In this document: piece by piece, positions 37,454 through 47,617 of the stretch
How the letters are laid out: the number at the start of each line of letters is the position of its first letter
How positions within the stretch are numbered: the first letter of the stretch is position 1
Assembly (NCBI RefSeq): GCF_023015805.1
Contig: NZ_JALKBA010000001.1
Span: 248,001-312,000 of the forward strand
Reading direction: 5' to 3'
Length of the DNA: 64,000 nucleotides
Source of the DNA: Cellulophaga sp. F20128
Lineage (GTDB): Bacteria; Bacteroidota; Bacteroidia; Flavobacteriales; Flavobacteriaceae
Notes under the pieces: generated by a model
What the model was told of the DNA's origin: nothing
What the model saw: only the letters and a program-made list of their open reading frames with translations
The model's database searches: none
Translations under genes and position numbers: made by a program

Positions 37454-37498
37454 AGTTTTATTGCTAAAATGCATTACAAATTACAAATTTTAATCTTT

Positions 37499-40400
37499 AT
37501 GAATACTTCTGTTAGAAAATATTGTTTGTCGCTAAGTATTTTAATCCTTACGAATTGCGCTACTCAAAAAGCAAAATACGCTCCAGGAACTCAAAGAATA
37601 GATGTATCGGAATCCAAAGAAATAGCGCATACCTTTTACCTTATTGGCGATGCTGGCTTATCTCCCATAGGAGACTTAAACCCGGTCTTAAAATCGTTTA
37701 AAAAAAGAATTGCTAAAGCGGATAAAAACAGCACAGTTCTATTTTTAGGAGATAATATCTATCCTGCCGGTTTGCCAGACCCTAAAGATTCTACTGCGGC
37801 CTATTTAAAAGCAAAAAGTCATTTAGATGCCCAATTAAACACTTTGAAAAACTACAAAGGTAAACCACTCTTTATTCCGGGAAATCACGACTGGTATACC
37901 GAAGGTTTGGTGGGACTAGAAAGAGAACAAACCTATATTCAGGAACAATTAAACAGTAAAGAAGTCTTTTTCCCTGAAGATGGTTGCCCGCTAGAAACTA
38001 TTGAGGTTAATGAAAATCTTATCGTGATAGCTATTGACACTGAATGGTATCTTACCAATTGGAATAAACGCCCCGATATCAATGACAAGTGCGACATAAA
38101 AAGCAGAGAGAAATTTTTGTTAGAATTGGAAAGTATAATTTCTAAAAACCGACAAAAAACAACTGTGATTGCATTGCATCACCCCATGTTTACGTATGGG
38201 CAACACGGCGGACAGTTTTCTTTTAGAAAACATTTTTACCCACAAGGAAATGTAGGCCCCTTACCCATTTTAGGAACGCTTATAAATACCTTGAGAAAAA
38301 CAGCCGGACCATCTAATGCCGATCTAGACAACAAAAGATATCGCCAATTAAAAAACCGTATTGTTACCCTAGCTCAATATTCTAACAAGGTTGTTTTTGT
38401 ATCCGGACACGAGCATTCATTGCAATACATCGTTGAAGAAAACACCCCACAAATAGTAAGTGGTGCCGGAGCAAAAGCCGGAGAAACAAGACTCTTAAAT
38501 GGCAGTATGTTTTCTACCGGAGAAAAAGGTTATGCTACCCTTGAAGTGTACACCGATGGCTCTTCTAGAGTACGTTTTTATGGTTTAGACAATAATAAAG
38601 ATGAAAAATTCTTATTCACATCAGAAGTATTACCCGCAGACAAAAAACTTTTCAATAAAAAACTACCCGACACTTTCCCTGCCACCACAACAGCCTCTAT
38701 TTATACAGCTATGGAAACAGATAAAAGTGGCTTTCATAAATTTATTTGGGGAGAACGTTACCGCAAGTATTACAGCACGGCGGTTACCGTTCCCACCCTT
38801 GATTTAGACACTATTTATGGCGGCCTAACCCCTGTGAGAATGGGTGGCGGACACCAATCAAAATCATTGCGCCTTGCCGATAAAAATGGCAAAGAATACG
38901 TGATGCGATCTATGCGCAAAAGCGCAGAGTTATACCTGCAATCCATGGCATTTAAGGACCAATATATTGTAGGTGATTTTAAAAATACGGCTACAGAAAA
39001 CATTTTATTGGATTTCTATACTGGCTCACATCCTTATGGTCCATTTGCCATTGGCACTTTGTCTGATGCCGTTGAAATTTACCACACCAACCCTGAGCTA
39101 TACTATATTCCCAAGCAAAAAGCATTGGAAGATTTTAATTTGAATTTTGGCGATGAACTCTACATGCTCGAAGAACATGCGGGAGACAACCACGGAAACC
39201 TTAAAAGTTTTGGTTATGCCAATGAACTTAAAAGCACAGACAGCATGCTTGAAGACTTACGTGATGACGAAAAGTATGCTGTAGATGATACCATGTATTT
39301 AAGAGCGCGCCTTTTTGATATGGTATTGGGCGATTGGGATCGGCATACAGACCAATGGCGTTGGGCAGAAACCAAAGACAAGAACGGCAAAAAAATTATT
39401 TACAAACCTGTCCCTAGAGATCGAGACCAAGTATTTTCTATCATGAATGATGGTTTATTGATGGGCTTAGCCACCAGAATTGTACCGTCACTGCGACTAA
39501 TGGAAGGATTTAACAAAGAGATTAGAAGCGTTCGCGGATTTAACTCATCCCCAAAAACCTACGCCCTTGATATGGCTCTACTCACCGAAACTACAGAAGA
39601 CCAATGGGTAAAGCAAGCCGAATTTATAAAAGCCAAGCTAACGGAATCTGTGATAGACGAGGCTTTTAAAGCTTTCCCTCAAGAAATTCAAGACGAAACC
39701 CTAGGTACCCTAAAGAATGTTTTGTTAGCACGCACAGCTGCCATTACAGAAACCGCACTTGAATATTATAGAGTGTTAAACAAATTTGCAGTAGTTACAG
39801 GAACAGATAAAGACGATTGGTTTGAAATTAATTATCTGAATCCGAGTGAAACAGAGCTAAAAGTATTTAGAAACATAAAAGGCAAAAAAGAAAAGCTGTT
39901 TTTTAGTAAAGTATTTAACCGCAATACCACCAAAGAAATATGGATTTACGGATTAGATGATGATGATTATTTTGAAGATTTTGGTACAGCCAACAGTGGT
40001 ATAAAGATTCGACTTATTGGCGGACAGAACAATGATATTTACAATATAACGAACGGTAAAAAAATAACTATTTACGATTATAAATCAAAAAAGAACACAT
40101 TTAAAGCAACCAATAAAGCGAGAATAAAGCGTACAAATGATTACAGCACCAACATATACAATCCATTAAATGTACGTAACAGCGTAAATCAAGTTATACC
40201 AACCATAGGTTTTAACCCTGATGATGGTATAAAAATTGGTTTTACCAATACCTATACCTTTAATGGATTTAGACAAAATCCGTTTACAGAAAAACACAGC
40301 TTAAAGGCTTCGTATTATTTTGCAACAAGTGGATTTGACCTTCAGTATACTGGAGAATTCGCAGCCATTTTTGGGCAATGGAATTTTGAGCTGGATGGCA

Positions 40401-41221
40401 GATTTACCAGTCCCAATTTCAGTATAAATTCTTTTGGTTTGGGCAATGAGACCATCAACCAAGATGATGATTTAGGAATGGACTACAATAGGGTTAAACT
40501 TGAGCAACTAAAAATTGCACCTTCTCTTGTTTGGCGCGGACAATTGGGTGCTGTATTTAAAACAGGGCTTGCGCTAGAAACTATTGAAGTTGAAGAAACT
40601 GAAAACCGTTTTATCAATACATTTTATGTCGCCAATAATGAGGATGTACGTAAAACCTTTTTAGGTATTACTGCCAACTACACCTATGAAAACAAAGACA
40701 ATGCTGCTTTTCCTACTATGGGGATGGCCACTAGCTTAGAAACCGGCTATAAAGCTACGGTAGATGGCAGCAACCAAAATTTTGGATATATTATTCCAAG
40801 CATTTCGTTCGATTATAAATTAATCCCCAACGGCCAATTGGTATTGGCCAGTAAATGGAAAGCACATTTTAATATTGGTGAAGGCTATGAGTTTTATCAA
40901 GGGGCAAGTATTGGCGGCATAGATGGCTTACGAGGCTACCGAAACCAACGGTTTACAGGGAAAACATCATATTACCAAAATACGGATTTACGCTACAGTC
41001 TTTCTAAAATAAAAACAAGACTATTGCCCATCTCTTTAGGGTTTTATTCTGGCTTTGACTACGGTCGGGTTTGGTTACCAACCGAAGATTCTAACCACTG
41101 GAAAACCTCTTACGGCGGTGGATTCTTTCTAAACGGCGCAGACTTAATCTCTGCGACCCTGGCTGTATTTCACGCCGATGAAGGCCCACGAGTAACATTT
41201 GGACTGGGCTTTGGGTTTTAA
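37499..41221 (+). CDS. Metallophosphoesterase, kinase-like segment and outer-membrane barrel fusion lipoprotein
   Basis: A 1240-residue envelope protein. The signal peptide ends in the lipobox LTNC. Residues 40-370 form a calcineurin-like phosphoesterase with all motifs: IGDAG (Asp51), GDN (Asp85), GNHD (129-131), HH (227-228) and GHEH (303-306). Residues 440-720 contain KEYVMRS, GDWDRHTDQ (611-619) and RDRDQ (640-644), resembling the Lys, Asp and metal-binding Asp arrangement of HipA or Fam20-like kinases. The C-terminal 350 residues (from about 890) are a BamA/TamA-type beta-barrel with GGIDGLRGYRNQRF and a final strand ending in F. The frame is also open from 37469, but the lipoprotein start is preferred. 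Confidence 0.88.
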   Translation: MNTSVRKYCLSLSILILTNCATQKAKYAPGTQRIDVSESKEIAHTFYLIGDAGLSPIGDLNPVLKSFKKRIAKADKNSTVLFLGDNIYPAGLPDPKDSTAAYLKAKSHLDAQLNTLKNYKGKPLFIPGNHDWYTEGLVGLEREQTYIQEQLNSKEVFFPEDGCPLETIEVNENLIVIAIDTEWYLTNWNKRPDINDKCDIKSREKFLLELESIISKNRQKTTVIALHHPMFTYGQHGGQFSFRKHFYPQGNVGPLPILGTLINTLRKTAGPSNADLDNKRYRQLKNRIVTLAQYSNKVVFVSGHEHSLQYIVEENTPQIVSGAGAKAGETRLLNGSMFSTGEKGYATLEVYTDGSSRVRFYGLDNNKDEKFLFTSEVLPADKKLFNKKLPDTFPATTTASIYTAMETDKSGFHKFIWGERYRKYYSTAVTVPTLDLDTIYGGLTPVRMGGGHQSKSLRLADKNGKEYVMRSMRKSAELYLQSMAFKDQYIVGDFKNTATENILLDFYTGSHPYGPFAIGTLSDAVEIYHTNPELYYIPKQKALEDFNLNFGDELYMLEEHAGDNHGNLKSFGYANELKSTDSMLEDLRDDEKYAVDDTMYLRARLFDMVLGDWDRHTDQWRWAETKDKNGKKIIYKPVPRDRDQVFSIMNDGLLMGLATRIVPSLRLMEGFNKEIRSVRGFNSSPKTYALDMALLTETTEDQWVKQAEFIKAKLTESVIDEAFKAFPQEIQDETLGTLKNVLLARTAAITETALEYYRVLNKFAVVTGTDKDDWFEINYLNPSETELKVFRNIKGKKEKLFFSKVFNRNTTKEIWIYGLDDDDYFEDFGTANSGIKIRLIGGQNNDIYNITNGKKITIYDYKSKKNTFKATNKARIKRTNDYSTNIYNPLNVRNSVNQVIPTIGFNPDDGIKIGFTNTYTFNGFRQNPFTEKHSLKASYYFATSGFDLQYTGEFAAIFGQWNFELDGRFTSPNFSINSFGLGNETINQDDDLGMDYNRVKLEQLKIAPSLVWRGQLGAVFKTGLALETIEVEETENRFINTFYVANNEDVRKTFLGITANYTYENKDNAAFPTMGMATSLETGYKATVDGSNQNFGYIIPSISFDYKLIPNGQLVLASKWKAHFNIGEGYEFYQGASIGGIDGLRGYRNQRFTGKTSYYQNTDLRYSLSKIKTRLLPISLGFYSGFDYGRVWLPTEDSNHWKTSYGGGFFLNGADLISATLAVFHADEGPRVTFGLGFGF

Positions 41222-41264
41222 ATTTAGTGTCCTAAATGACTTTGGCTTAGCAAGATAAGACCAA

Positions 41265-42257
41265 TTATAGGACATCCTTGGATGTCGAAACTAAAAAGGA
41301 ATCATAAGCTTCAATGGCCTCAATAATTAAACGTACCGCCTCTATATAAAACGCCTGATTGATATTCTCAAAAGTATCTGTGGCCTTATGGTAATCCTTA
41401 TGATCTTCAACCCCAAAATAAATAAAGGGAATGCCTTGTTTATGAAACACTCTGTGGTCTGAAGAAAAAGTCCAATCGTCTAACTTAGAATCGTTTGGAT
41501 CATCATGCCCGTATACTAATTTTATTTTAGATCCCTTTAACGCATCTAAGGGTTGTTGTAGTTGTGGGTAATGGTATAATCCGGACGCATACAATTCTGA
41601 AGCATCATTATGGGCTATCATGTCCATATTTACATTCAAAACAATGTTCTCTATAGGAATAGGGAAATTTTCAAGCAAATAAGTACAGCCAAAGGATCCT
41701 ATTTCTTCTGCATCTACCGCAGCAAAAATTAGGTTGTGCTGTGGTGCCTTATCCTTAAAATAATTGGCTATGGCCAGCAAGGCTGCTGCGCCAGAAGCAT
41801 CGTCATCTGCCCCGTTAAAAATCTCACCTTCTTTAACACCCAAATGGTCTAAATGAGCAGTTATTACAATCGTCTTTTCTAGTTTCCCCTTTATCATTGT
41901 TACTACATTACCACCAATAATGGTAGTATCTGGCACATTGCTAAAGTCTTCTGCCGGATTTATAATTGGGTATCTTCGTTGTCTGGATTTTCCAGAAAAT
42001 GTATGTGGAAACTTCTGAATGCTCCCCGCAGTCAAGGCGGGTTCTATACCTAACGAATCGAATTGTTGGGCAAGGTATGCTTGGGTTTTGTAATTGCCTT
42101 CAGTACCAAAAAAACGCCCTTCCATATCATCCGAGGAAATTATTTTTATGGCATTTAACAGCAGTTTTTCATCTACTGCTATTTCTAAACTGCTAGTATT
42201 TTCTTTGCAAGCTGTTACGAGTAGCAAACAGACCATTGCGAACATATAGTGTTTCAT
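41265..42257 (-). CDS. M28 family zinc peptidase, lipoprotein
   Basis: A periplasmic or surface aminopeptidase of family M28. The lipobox VTAC is at about residue 17. The two-zinc site is visible: HLDHLG, NGADDDASG, the catalytic Glu pair in DAEEIG, and later VNMDMI and SSDHRVFH. At 330 residues it has the length of single-domain members. The likely role is trimming N-terminal residues from imported peptides. The gene stands on its own at the end of a long run of minus-strand genes. Confidence 0.92.
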   Translation of the reverse strand: MKHYMFAMVCLLLVTACKENTSSLEIAVDEKLLLNAIKIISSDDMEGRFFGTEGNYKTQAYLAQQFDSLGIEPALTAGSIQKFPHTFSGKSRQRRYPIINPAEDFSNVPDTTIIGGNVVTMIKGKLEKTIVITAHLDHLGVKEGEIFNGADDDASGAAALLAIANYFKDKAPQHNLIFAAVDAEEIGSFGCTYLLENFPIPIENIVLNVNMDMIAHNDASELYASGLYHYPQLQQPLDALKGSKIKLVYGHDDPNDSKLDDWTFSSDHRVFHKQGIPFIYFGVEDHKDYHKATDTFENINQAFYIEAVRLIIEAIEAYDSFLVSTSKDVL

Positions 42258-42373
42258 CCCTTCTATTAATTTTATTTTGTAATAGACCGAATTTAGTGAA
42301 AAAAAAGCAGCTACAGCCGCTTAGGCAGCCTAAGTTGCAGTGTACAAAATGGTTAGTGGTTGTGGAGTGTATT

Positions 42374-42655
42374 CTATCTTTCTCTAGGATTAATGCTACA
42401 ATTTTTTTTGAGGTAGCTATTTTCAATAATTGGTTTTAATACCTTGTCTTTCCTTGGGGGATGTTTTTCTAATGCCGCTTTGGGTCGTGTAGGTCTTTTT
42501 TCAAAACCACCTCCGCAATTGGGGCAAACGTTCTCTAAGACCGAAGCCACACAATCTGTACAAAAGGTACATTCGTAGCTACAGATCATGGCCGCATCAC
42601 ATTCATTGGGCAATGACTTGTCACAATTTTCGCAATTCAGCCTAATTTCTAACAT
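42374..42655 (-). CDS. DUF1272 small zinc-ribbon-like protein
   Basis: A 93-residue cytosolic protein of the DUF1272 family. It carries a series of Cys pairs (CENCDK, CSYECTFCTDC and CPNCGGG) expected to bind zinc, followed by a Pro- and Lys-rich tail. The family function is unknown. It lies 58 bases beyond the NmrA-type gene on the same strand and could be read from the same transcript. Confidence 0.9.
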   Translation of the reverse strand: MLEIRLNCENCDKSLPNECDAAMICSYECTFCTDCVASVLENVCPNCGGGFEKRPTRPKAALEKHPPRKDKVLKPIIENSYLKKNCSINPRER

Positions 42656-42713
42656 TCTTTTCTATTTTAAACAGTGGTTTTATATTCTTCTAAACCCAAT
42701 CACTAGCGTGGTT

Positions 42714-43439
42714 TCAGGATTTTCTATTATAGATCACAGGCATTTTTCCCTTCCATTTTAGCCATAGGTCTTCGTCCTTAATGAGCTGCGCCATAAAATG
42801 GGCTACATTGATCCGACTCGTTTTTCCGTTGCCAAAAATTGCACTTGTTATGGGAGAAGGGTGTAGTTCGTATTCCGTTACCTCATCGGTATTTAGCAAA
42901 CTGTCTGGGCGTACGGCTGCCCATTCTACAAACGGATTGTGCTGCCCTATTTGGGTCCGCAAATAATCTGCGGCCTTTTCATTATCTACATGGGGCGGTA
43001 AAAGCAATCGAAGCAAACCAATAACACATTTTTGAGCCAACGAAATAGCTTCGTTTGTATCCCGATTGCGATTTCCTATGGTATTCATTAAGACAAACTT
43101 CACAGGACTTTCGGGTTTATGTGTATCTACAGCCGTACATAATCTTTGTACCGCAGTTGTAACCAACATTCTTGGCTGTCCATAGATTCCCTTCCAACTC
43201 ATAGTATGCCCCAGACAGGAGGCAATGGCATTACAATCTAGTGTTAATTCCCTCAGTTGAGCATCACTCAGCTCTAAAAGGCTGGCCGTAACAATTTGAA
43301 TATGTTTCGTGTTATGCCAAGCGTTGGGTAGTTTATTAGGAGAACGCACCACAACCTTAACGCTATGCCCCTGCATTACAAGTTGGCCTACCAATTGTCT
43401 CCCTGTTGCCCCACTTGCCCCTACTACCAAAACCGTCAT
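42714..43439 (-). CDS. NAD(P)-binding SDR/NmrA-like protein
   Basis: An atypical short-chain dehydrogenase of 241 residues. The dinucleotide-binding motif VVGASGATGRQL is at the N-terminus, and KFVLMNTIGNRN follows the usual central strand. There is no clear catalytic Tyr-x-x-x-Lys, so it may bind NAD(P) as a sensor or act as a reductase with another substrate. Its DNA appears richer in G+C than most of the window (26 of 60 in one line counted). Confidence 0.88.
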   Translation of the reverse strand: MTVLVVGASGATGRQLVGQLVMQGHSVKVVVRSPNKLPNAWHNTKHIQIVTASLLELSDAQLRELTLDCNAIASCLGHTMSWKGIYGQPRMLVTTAVQRLCTAVDTHKPESPVKFVLMNTIGNRNRDTNEAISLAQKCVIGLLRLLLPPHVDNEKAADYLRTQIGQHNPFVEWAAVRPDSLLNTDEVTEYELHPSPITSAIFGNGKTSRINVAHFMAQLIKDEDLWLKWKGKMPVIYNRKS

Positions 43440-43586
43440 CTACTACTTTTTACACTATTCGTATACTTACAAGACGACCATTACCATAGAATGTTACACT
43501 AATTTCCCAAACTACAACTGCTAGACACTATTAAGTGGAAGTAAGGCAGCAGCTGCAACCTCAGCGAAAATGGAATCGTTTTTCCT

Positions 43587-44837
43587 TTACCTTTTGTTGG
43601 TTATTCTTTTGCCGTAGGTGAGTTGTCTCCAGAGCCATTCCATAGGTCCAAATGTAAACCGCTTTAACCACCACCGACTAAAAATTACTTGTGCACTAAA
43701 AATGAGCAATCCACTACCAATTACTAGGGTATATCCAAGGCTTCCTGCCAATTTAAAGCCAATCCCATAAAATACAATTGTGGCAACAATGGTTTGCATT
43801 AGGTAATTAGACAATGCCATTTTACCAACGGGGGCAAACCAATGTAAAAAACGTCCTTCTTTTTTAAATACTAGTGCAAGTATAGCTGTATAGGCAATCG
43901 CTAAGGGAACAGTACCAAAGGCATAACTTAGAGTACTCATAAAACTCCAAAAATCGCTGGAATCTAAAAAGAATACTATAAAGCTTCTACTACAACTAAT
44001 TGGCAATCCAATACACAGGCCCCAGATGGCTATCTTTTTCAAAAATGCCCTGTTCTCCAGTAAATTCTCGTTTAAAATTTTTCTTCCTGCCCAGAGTCCC
44101 AATAAGAATATTCCAAGTACTTTAAAGGCTCTACCTTCGTTGAGGATATCGCCTATTCGGATAAAGGTGGCTCCCATATTAGCTTTAAAAAAATCCAATA
44201 GGTTTTCGTTTCTCAGGTAAGCGTTAAAGTCTGTCAATAATATGCCGTAATCAGTAGAATTTGGAACTCCCACATACGCATTAAACTGTGGATTTAAATT
44301 GTAGAAAAAACTGGGATAATTAAAGCCTAGCAGATGTATGACACCCCAATTAAGTAGGGGTAATAGAATTAAAATTACCGCCCATTGCAAGAGCTGTTTG
44401 TCGGTACATTGTACAAACAAAATAAGCACTAATCCTAATAGGGCATAGAGTGTTAAAATATCACCCATCCAGAGGAAGACTAAATGCAGTAGCCCAAATC
44501 CTAAAAGCCAAAGCATTCTACGCCTAAAAAACGAAGTAAAATGCTTGTTTTGTGATGTGATATTTTGAAGCTGAATAGCACAACCAATTCCAAACAACAA
44601 GGAAAAAATAGAATAGAATTTACCATCTACAAGCATGTGCATTACAAATTCAAAATAATCGTCAATCTTAAAGAAGGTAGGGCCAGTACGCAGCTCCACC
44701 GGAAAATCGAAATATCCAGAAAAATACACAATATTGGCACAAAAAATAAAGAAGATGGCAATACCTCGTAAAACATCGAGGTATTCAATACGTTGGTTTG
44801 GAGCTACAGGTTTTGTTTGGTTGGTTGTACTCTGCAT
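43587..44837 (-). CDS. DUF418 family membrane protein
   Basis: A 416-residue integral membrane protein of the DUF418 (YeiB-like) family. It starts with the family hallmark RIEYLDVLRGIAIFFIF, has about nine or ten hydrophobic helices, and ends in FGPMEWLWRQLTYG. The function is unknown; related proteins are related to acyltransferase-3-like membrane folds. It lies downstream of the beta-lactamase-fold gene with about 85 bases between. Confidence 0.92.
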   Translation of the reverse strand: MQSTTNQTKPVAPNQRIEYLDVLRGIAIFFIFCANIVYFSGYFDFPVELRTGPTFFKIDDYFEFVMHMLVDGKFYSIFSLLFGIGCAIQLQNITSQNKHFTSFFRRRMLWLLGFGLLHLVFLWMGDILTLYALLGLVLILFVQCTDKQLLQWAVILILLPLLNWGVIHLLGFNYPSFFYNLNPQFNAYVGVPNSTDYGILLTDFNAYLRNENLLDFFKANMGATFIRIGDILNEGRAFKVLGIFLLGLWAGRKILNENLLENRAFLKKIAIWGLCIGLPISCSRSFIVFFLDSSDFWSFMSTLSYAFGTVPLAIAYTAILALVFKKEGRFLHWFAPVGKMALSNYLMQTIVATIVFYGIGFKLAGSLGYTLVIGSGLLIFSAQVIFSRWWLKRFTFGPMEWLWRQLTYGKRITNKR

Positions 44838-44922
44838 GGTTTATTTTTATTAATATAATAGCGCAGTCCAAGCAATCTTAAAAATAAAATTGCCGTTGCT
44901 ACAATTCTAATATGGGTAGCAT

Positions 44923-46038
44923 CTATTCTCCTTCCCCTATCGTTTTCATAAGCTCCGGGCACAGGCTAGTAACAGCATTTGTCATAGTACCTAGGGCTGT
45001 TATATTTGACAGTAATACAACTCCATTTTTAGCGGCTGTATCTAGGATTATAGAGCTGGTATACCCTCCTGTCCCGCCATTGTGCCAATACCATTCAGCT
45101 TTGGAATCTGTGGTAACAATTCCCCAGGCCAAGCCAGTAGCAAAAGTTTCTGTTGCCTTATAAAAAGGAGTTCGTGTCATTTTTAATGCGGCATTACTAT
45201 CGTCAAAATTGGCAATGGCAAACTTGCTTAAATCGGTTACTGAGGCTAAAGCTCCCCCTGCTCCAACCAATACTTCCATATCCCAATTGGGGACTACTGT
45301 CCCACTATCGTTTACCCCAAGCACCAATTTATTAGCCACCTTGGGGCGTATTGTTGTAGCGGTAGTCATGTTGTATTTGGTAAAAATTTTGGTCTGTAAG
45401 AGGTCTTCATAACTGGTGTTCTCTAGGGTACTCAGTAGATAGCCCAACAAGCCAACGCCCAAGTTAGAATACTCCGATTTTTCCCCAGGGATGTATGCCA
45501 TCTTTAAATCTTGAGCTAGGTATTCTTTTAATTCTGCTTCCTGAAATTCTTTGTAAGGATTTAGAGAAGCCAAAGACGCTGGCGTTAGCAAACTTGCAGG
45601 CACTCTGGGAAGTCCAGAGGTATGGGTCGCTAGTTGTTTAAAGGTAATGGCAACATTGTCTTTTAAGGGAAACCCTAGAAAGTTGTTGATGGTATCGGTC
45701 AGGGCTATCCGCTTTTGCAGCACAACATCTGCCAAGAGGGCTGCTGTAAATACTTTGGTTAAGGACCCAATTTCAAATACTTTACTGCGGTTGTCTACTC
45801 TAAAAATAGTATCGTTTTGCCGTTGTACTCCTATGTATTGTGGCGTGCCATTGCGCAGTAGGGCCATTGAAATTTGAACTCCATTGGGCAAGGTTTTTAG
45901 GGTGCTAAAAATAAGTGCTGATTGTTCTTTTGTGATGCCTTCCCCCAAGGTATTTTGGGAAATTACCGCATCTATTACTTGCCCTTGCCCAAGGGAAAAT
46001 ACCTGAAGTGTGACTAGGAGTAAAAAATATTTTTTCAT
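44923..46038 (-). CDS. Serine hydrolase of the beta-lactamase/PBP4-like fold, exported
   Basis: An exported class-C beta-lactamase-like hydrolase. The signal peptide ends near residue 19 (LGQG-QV). The catalytic triplet is present: Ser-x-x-Lys as SLTK in EIGSLTKVF, the Tyr-Ser-Asn motif YSNLGVG, and HNGGTGG near the C-terminus. Such proteins may be esterases, D-amino peptidases or beta-lactamases; the sequence does not tell which. The open frame begins at 46101, but the MKKYFLLL start gives a proper signal peptide. Confidence 0.9.
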   Translation of the reverse strand: MKKYFLLLVTLQVFSLGQGQVIDAVISQNTLGEGITKEQSALIFSTLKTLPNGVQISMALLRNGTPQYIGVQRQNDTIFRVDNRSKVFEIGSLTKVFTAALLADVVLQKRIALTDTINNFLGFPLKDNVAITFKQLATHTSGLPRVPASLLTPASLASLNPYKEFQEAELKEYLAQDLKMAYIPGEKSEYSNLGVGLLGYLLSTLENTSYEDLLQTKIFTKYNMTTATTIRPKVANKLVLGVNDSGTVVPNWDMEVLVGAGGALASVTDLSKFAIANFDDSNAALKMTRTPFYKATETFATGLAWGIVTTDSKAEWYWHNGGTGGYTSSIILDTAAKNGVVLLSNITALGTMTNAVTSLCPELMKTIGEGE

Positions 46039-46183
46039 AAGGTACACTTTATTGAAGTTGGTTGTGGTTACAATGGTTTTGAAACTATTGGATACACTCA
46101 CTTTATAAAAGTCCGTCCCCTAACCTACCCAACTAAATTACTAAATTTCGGACATAAGCCTAAAATGGCATTTATCATGGTGT

Positions 46184-47617
46184 CTAAGGCAGGGAATTTG
46201 TCTTTTGTTGCGCAAACATCCATTCCCACAAGCCAGAGGTGTTTTTAACCTCATCCCAGATAAGATGTCCCGCTGAAAGCTCGGTATACTTGGGGGTACC
46301 ACCAGCAGCCCTTATGGCTGTAATCATATCTTGTGTTAAATGCACCGGCACGGCCTTGTCTCGTTTTCCGTGAAATGCCCAGATGGGAATGGCGGTCATT
46401 TTTTCGGCCGTTACTGGGTCTCCGCCACCACAGATGGGGACGCCAGCTGCAAATTTTTCAGGGTGTAGGCCCATAAAATGCCAAGTGCCGTACCCGCCAA
46501 CAGACATACCTATTAGGTAGCGCCTGTTAGTGTCTATATTGTATACTTGTTCCAGTTGTTCCATAGCTTCAAATACCAGCTTTGCATTCCCTTCGCCCCT
46601 ATTCATTCCCCCAAAACCTGCTTGGGTGGTACTCTGCGGTAAGAATAGTATTGCAGGATATTTTTCGCGATATTCATCTGTAGCTAGCAGTTGTGCGGTA
46701 TTGGTAGCATCCAGTTGAATTAGGTTGTCATTACCCACCCCACCTCCATTATGGAGATTAACAACCAAGGGATATTTACGGGTATTATCGTAATTTTTAG
46801 GCAATAACAAACGGTATTTAAGGGTGTCATTTTCTGTATTTATATAAGTTTTGGCCATAAAATCGCCTACCATTCTACTGGCCCTGTTTACTTTTCCCTT
46901 CTCCCAGCTGTATTCTGAAGCCGCTGCACGCAACACAATTAAAACCGCAACAACAGACAGCAAACTTAATACCATCCGTGTCGCCATATATCGCTTAGAA
47001 GGGGTTGCATTGCTAGTATCTGTTAGCGTGCCCAATTCCTCTTTAAAATGCAGTATGTAGAACACCAAGAGTAAGGCCAAGAGAACTATAAGCCAGGGCA
47101 TACTATTGGTATAGATCTGAAAAGCTTCTTCGGTACCCGTTTGCATGACCCATAGCTGTAGCCCTAATACAATGAGATGAATGGGCAATCCTATTATTCC
47201 GGCCCAAAACAGCCACCGCTTTTCGCGTGTTTTGCTTACAAAAAGACTAAGGGAAAAAAGGGCCCCCAGGCCAATGAGAATTACAATAGCAGTAGGCATA
47301 AACTGCTGTAGTTCGGAATTAAACAACGCCAGAAAGATCAAGCCCGTATAGGCTAGGTTACCAATGAAAGTAAGGCCAAAAGTTATAGCGATTAGTATAT
47401 AGTTGTTGCGCCAAAAATACCAAAGCAGCAACAGTTGTAATAAAGTAGCGACTACCGTAAGTAAAATAAGCCAAGGCTCAAAAAAGGGACTAAAGAGGTA
47501 GAATCGATAGCCTGCAAGGGCTTCTACAGCTCCTTGAACTAGCGAAAGCAGAATGTTGAGGCCTAAAAGAAAGATGGTGAATTGGTATCGGCTTCTAAGT
47601 TCTTGATTCGTCTTCAT
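46184..47617 (-). CDS. Membrane-anchored alpha/beta hydrolase
   Basis: A 477-residue protein. The first 230 residues hold about six hydrophobic helices. The rest is an alpha/beta hydrolase of the prolyl oligopeptidase or esterase type: nucleophile elbow GMSVGGYG, the Asp in HGKRDKAVP and the His in SAGHLIWDE, so the triad looks complete. The oxyanion region is LVVNLHNGGG. The catalytic part may face the periplasm. Its substrate is unknown. The DNA around it is richer in G+C than most of the window (34 of 60 in one line). Confidence 0.88.
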   Translation of the reverse strand: MKTNQELRSRYQFTIFLLGLNILLSLVQGAVEALAGYRFYLFSPFFEPWLILLTVVATLLQLLLLWYFWRNNYILIAITFGLTFIGNLAYTGLIFLALFNSELQQFMPTAIVILIGLGALFSLSLFVSKTREKRWLFWAGIIGLPIHLIVLGLQLWVMQTGTEEAFQIYTNSMPWLIVLLALLLVFYILHFKEELGTLTDTSNATPSKRYMATRMVLSLLSVVAVLIVLRAAASEYSWEKGKVNRASRMVGDFMAKTYINTENDTLKYRLLLPKNYDNTRKYPLVVNLHNGGGVGNDNLIQLDATNTAQLLATDEYREKYPAILFLPQSTTQAGFGGMNRGEGNAKLVFEAMEQLEQVYNIDTNRRYLIGMSVGGYGTWHFMGLHPEKFAAGVPICGGGDPVTAEKMTAIPIWAFHGKRDKAVPVHLTQDMITAIRAAGGTPKYTELSAGHLIWDEVKNTSGLWEWMFAQQKTNSLP

